Origin: Aliiruegeria haliotis
GTDB taxonomy: Bacteria; Pseudomonadota; Alphaproteobacteria; Rhodobacterales; Rhodobacteraceae
Length of the DNA: 64,000 nucleotides
Direction of reading: 5' to 3'
NCBI RefSeq assembly: GCF_003003255.1
Contig: NZ_PVTD01000004.1
Location: 62,001 to 126,000, forward strand
Under the pieces are notes generated by a model. It made no database searches, was not told the origin of the DNA, and worked only from the letters and a program-made list of their open reading frames with translations. The stretch's first letter is position 1, and every line of letters starts with the position of its first letter. Below are positions 19,786 to 27,411 of this stretch, piece after piece. The position numbers were made by a program, and so were the translations under genes.

Positions 19786-20277
19786 TCAGCAGGGTCTTGC
19801 CAATACAAGCACCCAGGTGTCGCCGGCCCCGCGCGCCGCGCCGAATTGCCGGGCCTTGCGGCTCAGGATGTTCCTCTTGTGCGGCCCCGACCCCATCCAT
19901 GCACCGACCATCGACGAGGCGCTTTTCCAGCCCCATCCTATGTTCTCGGCCGCCCAGCAGGCCTTGTAGCCGGTACGCCGGATGCGTTGGCCATGAGTCG
20001 ATCCATCCGTCCCCTTGTGCGAGTAGCTTCCGGTTCGCGCCATATCGGAAACGTGGCGTGCGGCCGCCTTGTCCAGTTTGGCCGATCGGGCCAGCGCCGC
20101 ACGGCCGGACCTCTGGCGTTGCGAGTTGATCAGGGCGCCGACCTGGTCGGAGGTCGCGACCAGAGTCAGCGGTGACGCCGTTTCCCGCGATGGGGCGTGC
20201 AGCACGCCGCCTGCCAGCGCGATGCACGAGGCAAGCGCCAGCAGCATGCCGGCTGTCCGTCGGATCATTGGTGTCAT
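19786..20277 (-). CDS. Secreted CAP-domain (SCP/PR1-like) protein, copy 2
   Basis: Start at 20277 is supported by GAGAGGG upstream. The 163-residue protein has a signal peptide (MIRRTAGMLLALASCIALAGG) and the same CAP plan as its neighbour: QVGALINSQRQRSGRAAL, AARHVSDMARTGSYSHKG, GYKACWAAENIGWG, GSGPHKRNIL and the ending WVLVLARPC. Both copies share the terminal WVLVLARP(G)C, so they arose by duplication, although the middle parts have diverged well. The gene starts 37 bases after the stop of the 8-oxoguanine deaminase gene on the same strand and may be co-transcribed with it. Confidence 0.87.
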   Translation of the reverse strand: MTPMIRRTAGMLLALASCIALAGGVLHAPSRETASPLTLVATSDQVGALINSQRQRSGRAALARSAKLDKAAARHVSDMARTGSYSHKGTDGSTHGQRIRRTGYKACWAAENIGWGWKSASSMVGAWMGSGPHKRNILSRKARQFGAARGAGDTWVLVLARPC

Positions 20278-20314
20278 CGGCTGCCCTCTCGTTTTTGGGA
20301 GAGAGAATCCGAAC

Positions 20315-21658
20315 CTAGGCGTCGTTGGCAAGCCCTTGGGCGAGGCGATTGGCCTCTCCGGCGACCTGTCGCGCATCGAGTGTGACCAGATTGCCCTCGT
20401 TCACGACCAGCTTGCCATCGACCAGCAGGTCGCGCACCCGGCGCGGGCCGGCAAGCAACAGCGCCACGGGATCCCAGGACCCCGCCGCCTCCAATCCGGA
20501 AAGATCCCAGACAGCGATATCGGCCCGCTTGCCAACCGCCAGCGCGCCACAATCGGGACGGCCGAGCACCTGCGCGCCACCAAGCGTGGCAATCTCCAGT
20601 GCCTCACGCGCGGCCATGGCGTCGGCGCCCCGCGCCACCCGCTGCAGAAGCATCGCCTGCCGAGCCTCGCCTATCAGATCGCCGGCATCGTTGCTGGCCG
20701 AGCCGTCGACCCCCAACCCCACCGGCACACCGGCATCCCGCATGGCGCGGACAGGCGCGATGCCGGATCCGAGGCGGCAATTCGAACAGGGACAATGCGC
20801 AACGCCCGTTCGGGTTTGCGCAAAGAGATCGATCTCCCTCCCGTCCAGTTTCACGCAATGGGCATGCCAGACATCATCGCCCGTCCAGCCCAGCTCCTCT
20901 GCATATTGCCCCGGGCGACAGCCGAACATCTCCAGACTGTAGGCGATGTCCTCGTCATTCTCCGCAAGGTGGGTGTGCAACATCACGTCCTTTTCACGGG
21001 CAAGGATCGCGGCATCCCGCATCAGTTCGCGGCTGACCGAGAAGGGCGAACAGGGCGCCAGCCCGACGCGAACCATCGCGCCCTCGGCAGGATCGTGGAA
21101 AGCATCCACCACCCGTTCGCAATCGCGCAGGATCGTGGGCTCGCGCTCCACCAACGAGTCCGGAGGCAATCCACCAAGGCTCTGGCCGATCGACATGGCG
21201 CCGCGGGTCGGGTGGAACCGAAGCCCAACCTCGAGCGCGGCCTCGATGGTGTCCTCAAGCCGGGCGCCATTGGGATAGAGGTAGAGGTGATCCGACGACA
21301 TTGTGCAGCCTGAGAGCGCCAATTCCGCCAGACCGAGCCGGGCGGAGGCGCGGATATGCGCCGGCCCCATGCGCGCCCAGATCGGGTAGAGCGCCTGCAA
21401 CCATCCGAACAGCAACGCATCCTGCGCCGCCGGTACGGCCCGCGTGAGCGTTTGGAACAGGTGATGGTGCGTGTTCACGAGACCGGGCGTCACGAGGCAA
21501 CCGGCTGCGTTCAGCACGTCTGCTCCTTGGGCCTCCAGCATCGTGCCGATCTCGACGATGACGCCGTCCCGCAGACGCAGGTCAGCCCCAGCCAGTTCCC
21601 TGCGGGCCGGGTCCATGGTCACGACGTGATCGGCGTTTCGGATCAGACGGTGCGACAT
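20315..21658 (-). CDS. 8-oxoguanine deaminase
   Basis: The 447-residue amidohydrolase has PGLVNTHHHLFQTLTRAVP near residue 65, the zinc-site HTHLAENDEDI, WHAHCVKLD and the distal Asp in GLGVDGSASNDAGDL. NTHHHLFQ together with the CPCSNCRLGSGIAPVR loop marks the 8-oxoguanine/isoguanine deaminase branch. The enzyme turns the oxidised base 8-oxoguanine into uric acid. The Cys-rich CPCSNC loop is typical. It starts three bases after the stop of the upstream phosphatase gene, so the two are an operon. An S-adenosylhomocysteine deaminase is a less likely alternative. Confidence 0.9.
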   Translation of the reverse strand: MSHRLIRNADHVVTMDPARRELAGADLRLRDGVIVEIGTMLEAQGADVLNAAGCLVTPGLVNTHHHLFQTLTRAVPAAQDALLFGWLQALYPIWARMGPAHIRASARLGLAELALSGCTMSSDHLYLYPNGARLEDTIEAALEVGLRFHPTRGAMSIGQSLGGLPPDSLVEREPTILRDCERVVDAFHDPAEGAMVRVGLAPCSPFSVSRELMRDAAILAREKDVMLHTHLAENDEDIAYSLEMFGCRPGQYAEELGWTGDDVWHAHCVKLDGREIDLFAQTRTGVAHCPCSNCRLGSGIAPVRAMRDAGVPVGLGVDGSASNDAGDLIGEARQAMLLQRVARGADAMAAREALEIATLGGAQVLGRPDCGALAVGKRADIAVWDLSGLEAAGSWDPVALLLAGPRRVRDLLVDGKLVVNEGNLVTLDARQVAGEANRLAQGLANDA

Positions 21659-21661
21659 GGC

Positions 21662-22477
21662 TCAGCCCCGCAGCCGGGCGAGCGCCTCGGCGTGGATCTC
21701 AGGGTTGGCCGCGGCGAGAACGCGTCCGCCCTCATGGGCCGGGCCACCGTCCCAGTTCGTGACAATGCCGCCGGCGGCCTCGATCACCGCTATGGGCGCG
21801 CAGACGTCATAGTTGTGTAGGCCGGCCTCGATCACCAGGTCGATCTGCCCCGCCGCAAGGAGGCCGTAGGCATAGCAATCCGTCCCGTACCGTGTCAGCT
21901 GCGCGCCGGATGCGACACGCTCGAATGCGCTTCGCTCCTCCACGCTGCCAACCTCTGGGAAGGTCGAGAACAGGATCGCCTCGCAGAGCGGCCGGGAGGA
22001 GCGAGCGACCAGGGTCCGGTCGCCATGCGGGCCCGTCAGTTGCGCCTGCCCGAGCCCCCCGATCCAACGTTCCCCGGTGTAAGGCTGGTCAATCACACCC
22101 AGTATCGGCCCGGCGGCCCCATTGACCGCGATCAGAACACCCCATGTCGGCGTTCCCGACAGGAAGGCCCGTGTCCCGTCGATCGGATCGAGCACCCAGG
22201 TGAGGCCGGAGCGGCCTTCAGTGGCGCCAAACTCCTCGCCCATGATCCCGTCGAGCGGGCGGCGCTCGGCCAGACACTCCCGCATCGCCCGCTCGGCCGC
22301 GCGATCGGCCCGTGTCACCGGGTCGAACCCTTCCGTCCGCTTGTTCTCCGTGGCCAGCTCATTCGACCGGAAGAGCGGCAGGACAGCCTTGCGGGCGGTG
22401 TCGGCAAGCGCATGCGCCGTCGCAATCAACTCGGCGGCAAGCTCGTCAGGCAGTTCGGGGGCGAGGTCTTGGGTCAT
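21662..22477 (-). CDS. hisN: Inositol-monophosphatase family protein, probable histidinol-phosphatase
   Basis: The 271-residue protein has the lithium-sensitive phosphatase motifs: MGEEFGA, DPIDGTRAF with the metal-binding Asp residues, and VCAPIAVIEAAGGIVTNWDG at the end. In alphaproteobacteria this subgroup generally supplies histidinol-phosphate phosphatase (HisN), and the GTPTWGVLIAV segment fits it. Inositol-1-phosphatase or 3'-phosphoadenosine phosphatase activity cannot be excluded from sequence alone. It heads the operon with 8-oxoguanine deaminase. Confidence 0.88.
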   Translation of the reverse strand: MTQDLAPELPDELAAELIATAHALADTARKAVLPLFRSNELATENKRTEGFDPVTRADRAAERAMRECLAERRPLDGIMGEEFGATEGRSGLTWVLDPIDGTRAFLSGTPTWGVLIAVNGAAGPILGVIDQPYTGERWIGGLGQAQLTGPHGDRTLVARSSRPLCEAILFSTFPEVGSVEERSAFERVASGAQLTRYGTDCYAYGLLAAGQIDLVIEAGLHNYDVCAPIAVIEAAGGIVTNWDGGPAHEGGRVLAAANPEIHAEALARLRG

Positions 22478-22548
22478 GCGGGCATCCCACGGCAGTGTCA
22501 GGGGCTACGCCCCATTTGCCCTCGCGGTACCGAGGCCGGGGCCGTGGG

Positions 22549-22908
22549 TCAAGCGACCTCGCTCAGAACCCGATCCAGGTCGAACAGCCGACGGCGTTGG
22601 TTTTCCGGAATTGCGTAGTAGGATCGCACCAGTTCCATCGCCTCTCGATCCCCGAGCAGATCGCCCGTGGGTGTGCCCCCCTCGTGATTGTCATCAAGCC
22701 CCTCAAAGAAGAAGCTGACGGGCACATCTAGCGCCTCCCCGATGTCCCACATTCGCGATGCGGAAATCCGGTTCATGCCGGTCTCGTATTTCTGGATCCG
22801 CTGGAACTTGATCCCGACACGCTTTGCCAGCTGTTGCTGTGTCATGGCGATCTTCCAACGGCGATGGCGAACTCTCTTGCCGACATGGACATCGACCGGA
22901 TGTGTCAT
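22549..22908 (-). CDS. XRE family helix-turn-helix regulator
   Basis: The 119-residue protein has an N-terminal XRE domain (GKRVRHRRWKIAMTQQQLAK, then FQRIQKYETGMNRISASRMWDI, residues 10-57), and a C-terminal tail of about 50 residues with AMELVRSYYAIPENQRRRLFDL. This plan matches small Rhodobacteraceae XRE regulators, some of which control their own synthesis. It stands alone, 71 bases upstream of hisN on the same strand and divergent from the quinone oxidoreductase gene. Confidence 0.92.
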   Translation of the reverse strand: MTHPVDVHVGKRVRHRRWKIAMTQQQLAKRVGIKFQRIQKYETGMNRISASRMWDIGEALDVPVSFFFEGLDDNHEGGTPTGDLLGDREAMELVRSYYAIPENQRRRLFDLDRVLSEVA

Positions 22909-23225
22909 TTGGAAAGTCCAACCAGATAAAAGTTACTTGAACCAAAGGGGAACCCCGTTGGGCTAGAGCCAACCTTGGTCCCGGATCCCATGAGATGCCA
23001 CCCATCCGCTGCCATGTAGCGAATTCCTAGTTCTCACCTGGCAGCAATCGGGACCGTCGGGTTGCCCGGACTCGCCCAAAACCCGCAGGTGTCAAATGAC
23101 CGCGCCGGCATCCCGTTCGGGCGTCGCCACAGATTGCTACCATCGCAGCCCCGAAGGGCGTCCATCTGCCCCTTTCGCAACACCCGCCAACTGCTATCTT
23201 CCCCGAAAAACCGGGGAGAGGCTTG
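22909..23225. other. Divergent intergenic region
   Basis: This is the 317-base region between the XRE gene and the oxidoreductase gene. The part next to the XRE start (22915-22950) is AT-rich and probably holds its promoter. No gene or clear dyad was seen. Confidence 0.4.
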
Positions 23226-24188
23226 GTGAAGGCATTTCAGATCGCGGAATACGGCTCGACGCCTGCGCTGGTGGATATCGACCTGCCCCCTCTGGGCCCA
23301 ACAGAGGTGCGTGTCGCGATCGAGGCGTGCGGGCTGAACTTTGCCGATACGCTCATGATACGCGGCCAGTATCAGGAACGGCCCGTTCCGCCGGTGACAC
23401 TCGGCATGGAAATGGCCGGGACCGTGACAGCCATCGGCGCTGAAGTCGCCGGACTTGCCCCGGGCGATCGCGTTGCCGCCTTCAATGGTCAGGACGGTCT
23501 GGCAGAAGAGGCCAACCTGCACGCCGATCGATGCGTGCCGCTGCCCGACGGGATGAGCGCGCTGCATGCCGCCGCGTTCCAGGTCGCATATGGCACGTCG
23601 CACATGGCGCTGGACCATTGCGCGAAGTTGCAGCCGGGCGAGCGGCTCGTGGTGACGGGCGCGGCTGGTGGCGTTGGCCTGACGGCGGTCGAGATCGGCG
23701 CCTTGATGGGGGCTGAAGTCATCGCGATTGCCCGTGGCGCCAACAAGCTGGAGGTGGCCCGGGCTGCTGGCGCCAATCACGTGATCGACGCCGAGAGCGA
23801 GGACATCCGAGGACAGCTAAAGGCCCTGGGTGGGGCGGATGTCGTGTACGAGACCATCGGAGGCGCGGTGTTCAACGCCTGTTTCCGCGCCACGAACCCC
23901 GAGGGCCGCATCCTTGCCATCGGTTTCGCAAGTGGGGATGTGCCGCAAATTCCGGCCAACCATCTTCTTGTGAAAAACCTCTCGGTGATTGGTCTTTATT
24001 GGGGCGGATACCTGAAGTTCCGACCTGCGGTCCTGACGGGTTCGCTGTCACACCTCATGCGATGGTACGAAGACGGGAAACTGAGCCCCCACGTAAGCCA
24101 TGTCCTTCCCCTGGACCGCGCGGACGAGGCGCTCAACCTCATCCGACAGCGGAAATCGACAGGGAAGATCGTGGTGACGATGCGGTGA
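23226..24188 (+). CDS. Zinc-independent NADPH:quinone oxidoreductase family protein
   Basis: The 320-residue medium-chain dehydrogenase has the GroES-like N-terminal half (ACGLNFADTLMIRGQYQ, LGMEMAGTVTAIG) and a Rossmann half with VVTGAAGGVGLTAVEIG near residue 145. The catalytic zinc Cys of alcohol dehydrogenases is replaced, as in quinone oxidoreductases (QOR). It would reduce quinones or enones with NADPH. GTG at 23226 is chosen over the TTG just before it because GGAGAGG ends six bases upstream. Its 3' end overlaps the converging LysR gene by 50 bases. Confidence 0.9.
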   Translation: MKAFQIAEYGSTPALVDIDLPPLGPTEVRVAIEACGLNFADTLMIRGQYQERPVPPVTLGMEMAGTVTAIGAEVAGLAPGDRVAAFNGQDGLAEEANLHADRCVPLPDGMSALHAAAFQVAYGTSHMALDHCAKLQPGERLVVTGAAGGVGLTAVEIGALMGAEVIAIARGANKLEVARAAGANHVIDAESEDIRGQLKALGGADVVYETIGGAVFNACFRATNPEGRILAIGFASGDVPQIPANHLLVKNLSVIGLYWGGYLKFRPAVLTGSLSHLMRWYEDGKLSPHVSHVLPLDRADEALNLIRQRKSTGKIVVTMR

Positions 24189-25044
24189 GCCCATCCGAGC
24201 GATAGGCTTCGCGCACCAGATCCACCAGTGCCACTTCGGCCCGGCCGCGCGCGAACTCGGACACGTAGAGGTTGATCGAATAGCTTGGCAGTTCCGGCAG
24301 GCCACCATTGTGCTCGATCTGCTCAAGGAAGGGCGGTTCGGTTCCCTCCAGCATCAGCGCGACGGCGAGGTCGGCCCGCACGGTGGCCTCGATGGTGCGG
24401 TCGGAATCCGACTCGACCGCCATCTCCCATGTGATGGCACAAGCGTCCAACGCCCGGATGCCCGCCGAACGGAACAGGCACAACCGCCCCGATCCCAGGC
24501 GCAACGGGCGCTGACGCCACGCAATGCCCCCCTTTGCCCCGATCCAGGACAGGGGCTTCTGTGACAGGACCTGCGCGCCTTCGCCATGTCCGCGTTCTGT
24601 GGTGAGAATCATGGCGAACTGGCCACGGTCGAACTGCTCTAGCAGCCGCCGGGAATAGGACGAGACGAGGTTGACGCGCATCCGGGGAAAGGCGGCATTG
24701 AAACGCCGCAGGATCTCGGGGATGTGCGGGTAGACGATATCATGCGGCACGCCGAGCATGATTTCACCGCCATAGTCATGTGCTGTGAGGCGATCAATCG
24801 CCTCGTCGTTTATCTCCAGCATGCGCCGCGCATAGGCAAGGAGTTGTTCGCCCGAGGAGGTCAGCGCCACGCCCCTGCCGCTCCTGTCCAGAAGCGATAC
24901 GTCGAGCGACTCTTCCAGACGCTTGAGCTGCATCGATACGGCAGACTGCGTGAGGTGCAGGAAACCTGCCGCCTTGGTCACCCCGCCGCTGTCGGCGACC
25001 GCAACGAATGAGCGCAGGGAGGTCAGGTCCAGGTTCCTCGGCAT
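24139..25044 (-). CDS. LysR family transcriptional regulator
   Basis: The 301-residue protein has the LysR helix-turn-helix (VTKAAGFLHLTQSAVSMQLKRLEE, residues 22-45) and a substrate-binding-like effector domain beginning near EIMLGVPHDIVYPHI. The MPRNLDLTSLRSFVAV start resembles the LrhA/HexA branch. It is divergent from the DUF1127 gene, and two dyads lie between them, so that gene and the regulator itself are the obvious targets. The end of the gene overlaps the end of the oxidoreductase gene. Confidence 0.92.
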   Translation of the reverse strand: MPRNLDLTSLRSFVAVADSGGVTKAAGFLHLTQSAVSMQLKRLEESLDVSLLDRSGRGVALTSSGEQLLAYARRMLEINDEAIDRLTAHDYGGEIMLGVPHDIVYPHIPEILRRFNAAFPRMRVNLVSSYSRRLLEQFDRGQFAMILTTERGHGEGAQVLSQKPLSWIGAKGGIAWRQRPLRLGSGRLCLFRSAGIRALDACAITWEMAVESDSDRTIEATVRADLAVALMLEGTEPPFLEQIEHNGGLPELPSYSINLYVSEFARGRAEVALVDLVREAYRSDGLTASSPRSSLSISAVG

Positions 25045-25076
25045 TCATCACGTTCCTTGATGGGAAAGTTCAAAAA

Positions 25077-25093
25077 CATTCGTTTTGAAAATG
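25077..25093. promoter_or_regulatory. Dyad CATT-N9-AATG between LysR and DUF1127
   Basis: An imperfect 17-base dyad (CATT 25077-25080, AATG 25090-25093) lies 33 bases upstream of the LysR start. It is a candidate autoregulatory site. Confidence 0.35.
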
Positions 25094-25113
25094 AAACACA
25101 CCCACCCATATAG

Positions 25114-25128
25114 ATCAAGAGAATTGAT
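25114..25128. promoter_or_regulatory. Candidate LysR box ATCAA-N5-TTGAT
   Basis: A perfect 5-bp dyad ATCAA (25114-25118) and TTGAT (25124-25128) has the T-N11-A form of LysR operators. It lies 42 bases upstream of the DUF1127 start. Confidence 0.45.
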
Positions 25129-25169
25129 GGCCCACCCGGTCACGTTCACAAAACGTTAAGGAACCTGAA

Positions 25170-25385
25170 ATGAGCGCACATAGCATCAATACCCCCCTCC
25201 TGGGCGCAATGCGTCACGAGGGATTCTTCGGCCAACTCACGGGCATGATGGCCCTGCACAAGCAGCGCCGTGACCTTGCCAAGCTTGACGACCGCGCCCT
25301 CAGCGACATCGGCGTCTCCCGCTATCAGGCCGAGATCGAGGCCTCGCGTCCCGCCTGGGACGTGCCGCAGCACTGGATGAGCTGA
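25170..25385 (+). CDS. DUF1127 (YjiS-like) protein
   Basis: The 71-residue basic protein has the DUF1127 core: a short helix of Lys/Arg residues (HKQRRDLAKLDDRALSDIGV) followed by SRYQAEIEASRP. Small DUF1127 proteins in alphaproteobacteria have been linked to RNA binding, phosphate metabolism and stress, and their transcripts can host small RNAs. GGAACCTGAA precedes the ATG. It is divergent from the LysR gene and separated from the Bax-inhibitor gene by a hairpin. Confidence 0.9.
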   Translation: MSAHSINTPLLGAMRHEGFFGQLTGMMALHKQRRDLAKLDDRALSDIGVSRYQAEIEASRPAWDVPQHWMS

Positions 25386-25429
25386 ACGAAGCGTTTCCCG
25401 GGCAAACAACCGTTTCGCTCGGGATGCTC

Positions 25430-25460
25430 TTGAAAATCCGCCTCCGTCGGACAATATAAA
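25430..25460 (+). promoter_or_regulatory. Candidate promoter of the Bax-inhibitor gene
   Basis: TTGAAA at 25430-25435 and CAATAT/TATAAA within 25452-25460 form a plausible sigma70 promoter (16- to 19-base spacer), placed before the hairpin at 25469-25491. Confidence 0.4.
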
Positions 25461-25468
25461 CCGCAAAG

Positions 25469-25493
25469 ACGCCCGCTGACCCAGCGGGCGTTT
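25469..25493 (+). terminator. Strong hairpin between DUF1127 and the Bax-inhibitor gene
   Basis: A perfect 10-bp stem (ACGCCCGCTG 25469-25478, CAGCGGGCGT 25482-25491) with a 3-base loop is followed by TT. It ends about 15 bases before the CGGAGG of the next gene. It may terminate the DUF1127 transcript, or lie in the leader of the downstream mRNA. Confidence 0.7.
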
Positions 25494-25516
25494 CAAGGAA
25501 CACCACGGAGGTACTC

Positions 25517-26299
25517 ATGGCACAATTTGATACGGTCCGGACGGCTGGCGTTACCGGCGCCCGCGCTGCCCAGATCGACGAGGGCCTTCGCGCCCATATG
25601 AACAAGGTCTACGGCACGATGTCCGTGGGCATGCTGATCACCGCACTGGCCGCCTGGGCGATCTCCGGGCTGGCCTCGACGACCGATCCGTCGCAAGCTG
25701 CGGCACAGATCAGCGCAACCACCTACCTGACCGATTTCGGTGTCGCGATCTACGCATCGCCGCTGAAATGGCTCATCATGTTCGCACCGCTGATCTTCGT
25801 CTTCGGCATGGGCGCGATGATGAACAAGATGTCCGCGGCCACCGCGCAGCTTGTGTTCTATGCCTTCGCAACGGTCATGGGCCTGTCGCTAAGCTCGATT
25901 TTCCTGGTCTACACCTCGACGTCGATCGCACAGGTCTTCCTGATCACCGCCATCGCCTTTGCCGGCCTGTCTCTCTATGGATACACGACCAAGAAGGACC
26001 TGTCCGGCTGGGGCACCTTCCTGATGATGGGCCTGATCGGTATCATCGTGGCCTCAATCGTGAACATCTTCCTCGGCTCCCCGGCGATCATGTTCGCGGT
26101 TTCCGTCCTCGGTGTGCTGATCTTCGCTGGCCTGACAGCCTACGACACGCAGAACATCAAGAACACCTACATCCAGATGGCCATGCATGGCGATCAGGAG
26201 TGGCTCGGCAAGGCCGCCATCATGGGCGCGCTCAGCCTCTACCTGGACTTCATCAACATGTTCATGATGCTGCTCTCGCTCTTCGGCAACCGCGAGTAA
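25517..26299 (+). CDS. Bax inhibitor-1/YccA family membrane protein
   Basis: The 260-residue protein has a short polar N-terminus and about seven hydrophobic helices, including MSVGMLITALAAWAISGL, YTSTSIAQVFLITAIAFAGLS and FAVSVLGVLIFAGLTAYDTQ. The Asp residues in the AYDTQNIK segment near the C-terminus form part of the pH/calcium sensing pair described for bacterial BI-1 proteins. It is an inner membrane protein related to YccA, which modulates FtsH, and to calcium-leak channels. CGGAGG lies upstream of the ATG, and a strong terminator follows. Confidence 0.95.
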   Translation: MAQFDTVRTAGVTGARAAQIDEGLRAHMNKVYGTMSVGMLITALAAWAISGLASTTDPSQAAAQISATTYLTDFGVAIYASPLKWLIMFAPLIFVFGMGAMMNKMSAATAQLVFYAFATVMGLSLSSIFLVYTSTSIAQVFLITAIAFAGLSLYGYTTKKDLSGWGTFLMMGLIGIIVASIVNIFLGSPAIMFAVSVLGVLIFAGLTAYDTQNIKNTYIQMAMHGDQEWLGKAAIMGALSLYLDFINMFMMLLSLFGNRE

Positions 26300-26321
26300 T
26301 CGCAGCCGCACTCCAGACAGG

Positions 26322-26349
26322 AAAGGCCGGGCACAAGCCCGGCCTTTTT
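26322..26349 (+). terminator. Rho-independent terminator of the Bax-inhibitor gene
   Basis: AAGGCCGGGC and GCCCGGCCTT flank an ACAA loop and run into a T stretch (26345-26349). Confidence 0.95.
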
Positions 26350-27065
26350 CATTGCCGTCCATCTGGTTTCAGCCTGCGCCGAGCCACTCCACCAGAAGCG
26401 TATTGTGGCCATCCTCCCCTCCTGATGCAAAGTCACCCACCGCCCGGCGGTGAAGCACGTCGGCAGCTCGTGCATTCATCTGGGAATGATCCGAAGACCC
26501 GGCGCCCAGCGCATCGGTCCACCGTACACCTCCATATCCACCCCAGCACCACCATTGCTGCGCTCTCCGTCTGCGCGTGGCCCCGCCAACCCAAGGCATC
26601 CCATCGCGGGCGCCTCCTCCCGATTGCCCAACGCGCGGCATGGTGCCAGAGCCCGCACAGGGTCGTCCACCTCGCCGATACCCAACGTTCGGCGCCATCG
26701 TTCTCGGAACCGCCCGGTCACTTGGATGAGTTTGAAGGCAGAACCGACCACGATGGCCCCGTCACGAACGGCTATGCATGACAACTCCATCGTGTCGGCA
26801 AACGTCCGGAACCCGGCAAAACTGTTGCCTCTGTCGGAGCGCTCAAATCGTAGAGGCGGGGCCGCTTACATCACTCTACACAGGGCTGCCCCCAACGCGT
26901 CGGCCCGCCCTGTACGCGGGAGGATGCCGGCACCAGATCGTGTGGAGCGGCCCCTGCCACCGTCACGGGGCACATGGGAGGGCAACTTGACGGTATCCGC
27001 CAACATCATGCGGGACGGGCGCTGCCCCTGCACGACGCTCTGGCGAAAACCGGCCGTCGCAACGC
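26350..27065. other. Long intergenic region with no supported gene
   Basis: About 700 bases separate two terminators. Both strands contain frames of 100-230 codons, but they have the composition of GC-rich noise, no family motifs and no good ribosome sites. The minus strand from 26790 to 26369 reads somewhat protein-like if a frame change near 26476 is allowed, so a decayed gene is possible. No tRNA was seen. Confidence 0.4.
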
Positions 27066-27094
27066 AAAAAGCCGCCCGGTTTCCCGTGCGGCTT
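27066..27094 (-). terminator. Rho-independent terminator of rpmG
   Basis: Read on the minus strand, a GCCGC..CGG stem with an AAA-containing loop and CCG..GCGGC ends in TTTTT, 27 bases after the rpmG stop. Confidence 0.85.
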
Positions 27095-27120
27095 CGAGCG
27101 TGTCCAGGGACAGGCAGATC

Positions 27121-27288
27121 TTACTTGATCTTGCCTTCCTTGTAGTCGACGTGCTTGCGCGCAACCGGGTCGTACTTACGAACGACCATTTTCTCGGTCA
27201 TGGTGCGAGCGTTCTTCTTGGTCACGTAGAAGTGGCCGGTGCCGGCGGTGGAGTTCAGCCGGATCTTGATCGTGGTCGGTTTTGCCAT
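27121..27288 (-). CDS. rpmG: 50S ribosomal protein L33
   Basis: The 55-residue basic protein starts [20 protein letters not shown] and continues with [13 protein letters not shown] and [12 protein letters not shown], which is bacterial L33. The CxxC pairs of the zinc-binding type are absent, so this is the zinc-independent form. It is part of the large subunit near the E site. The longer frame upstream has no proper start. It is followed by its own terminator and stands as a single gene. Confidence 0.97.
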   Translation of the reverse strand: MAKPTTIKIRLNSTAGTGHFYVTKKNARTMTEKMVVRKYDPVARKHVDYKEGKIK

Positions 27289-27411
27289 GGTCGGTCTCCT
27301 GAAACGGACGAACCCGCCCGTGAAATCTGAAACTGGCCTTTTAAGCGGTGGCGACGGACTGTCAAGCCGAATCGCCACCGCCATGAGGTGCGGCGTGGCG
27401 TGCCTTGGCAA

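Noticed and set aside
26239-26413. Minus-strand frame starting MATIRFWWSG behind GGAGGGGAGG
   Set aside because: The ribosome site is good, but the frame runs through the Bax-inhibitor terminator and into its 3' end, with no recognisable domain.
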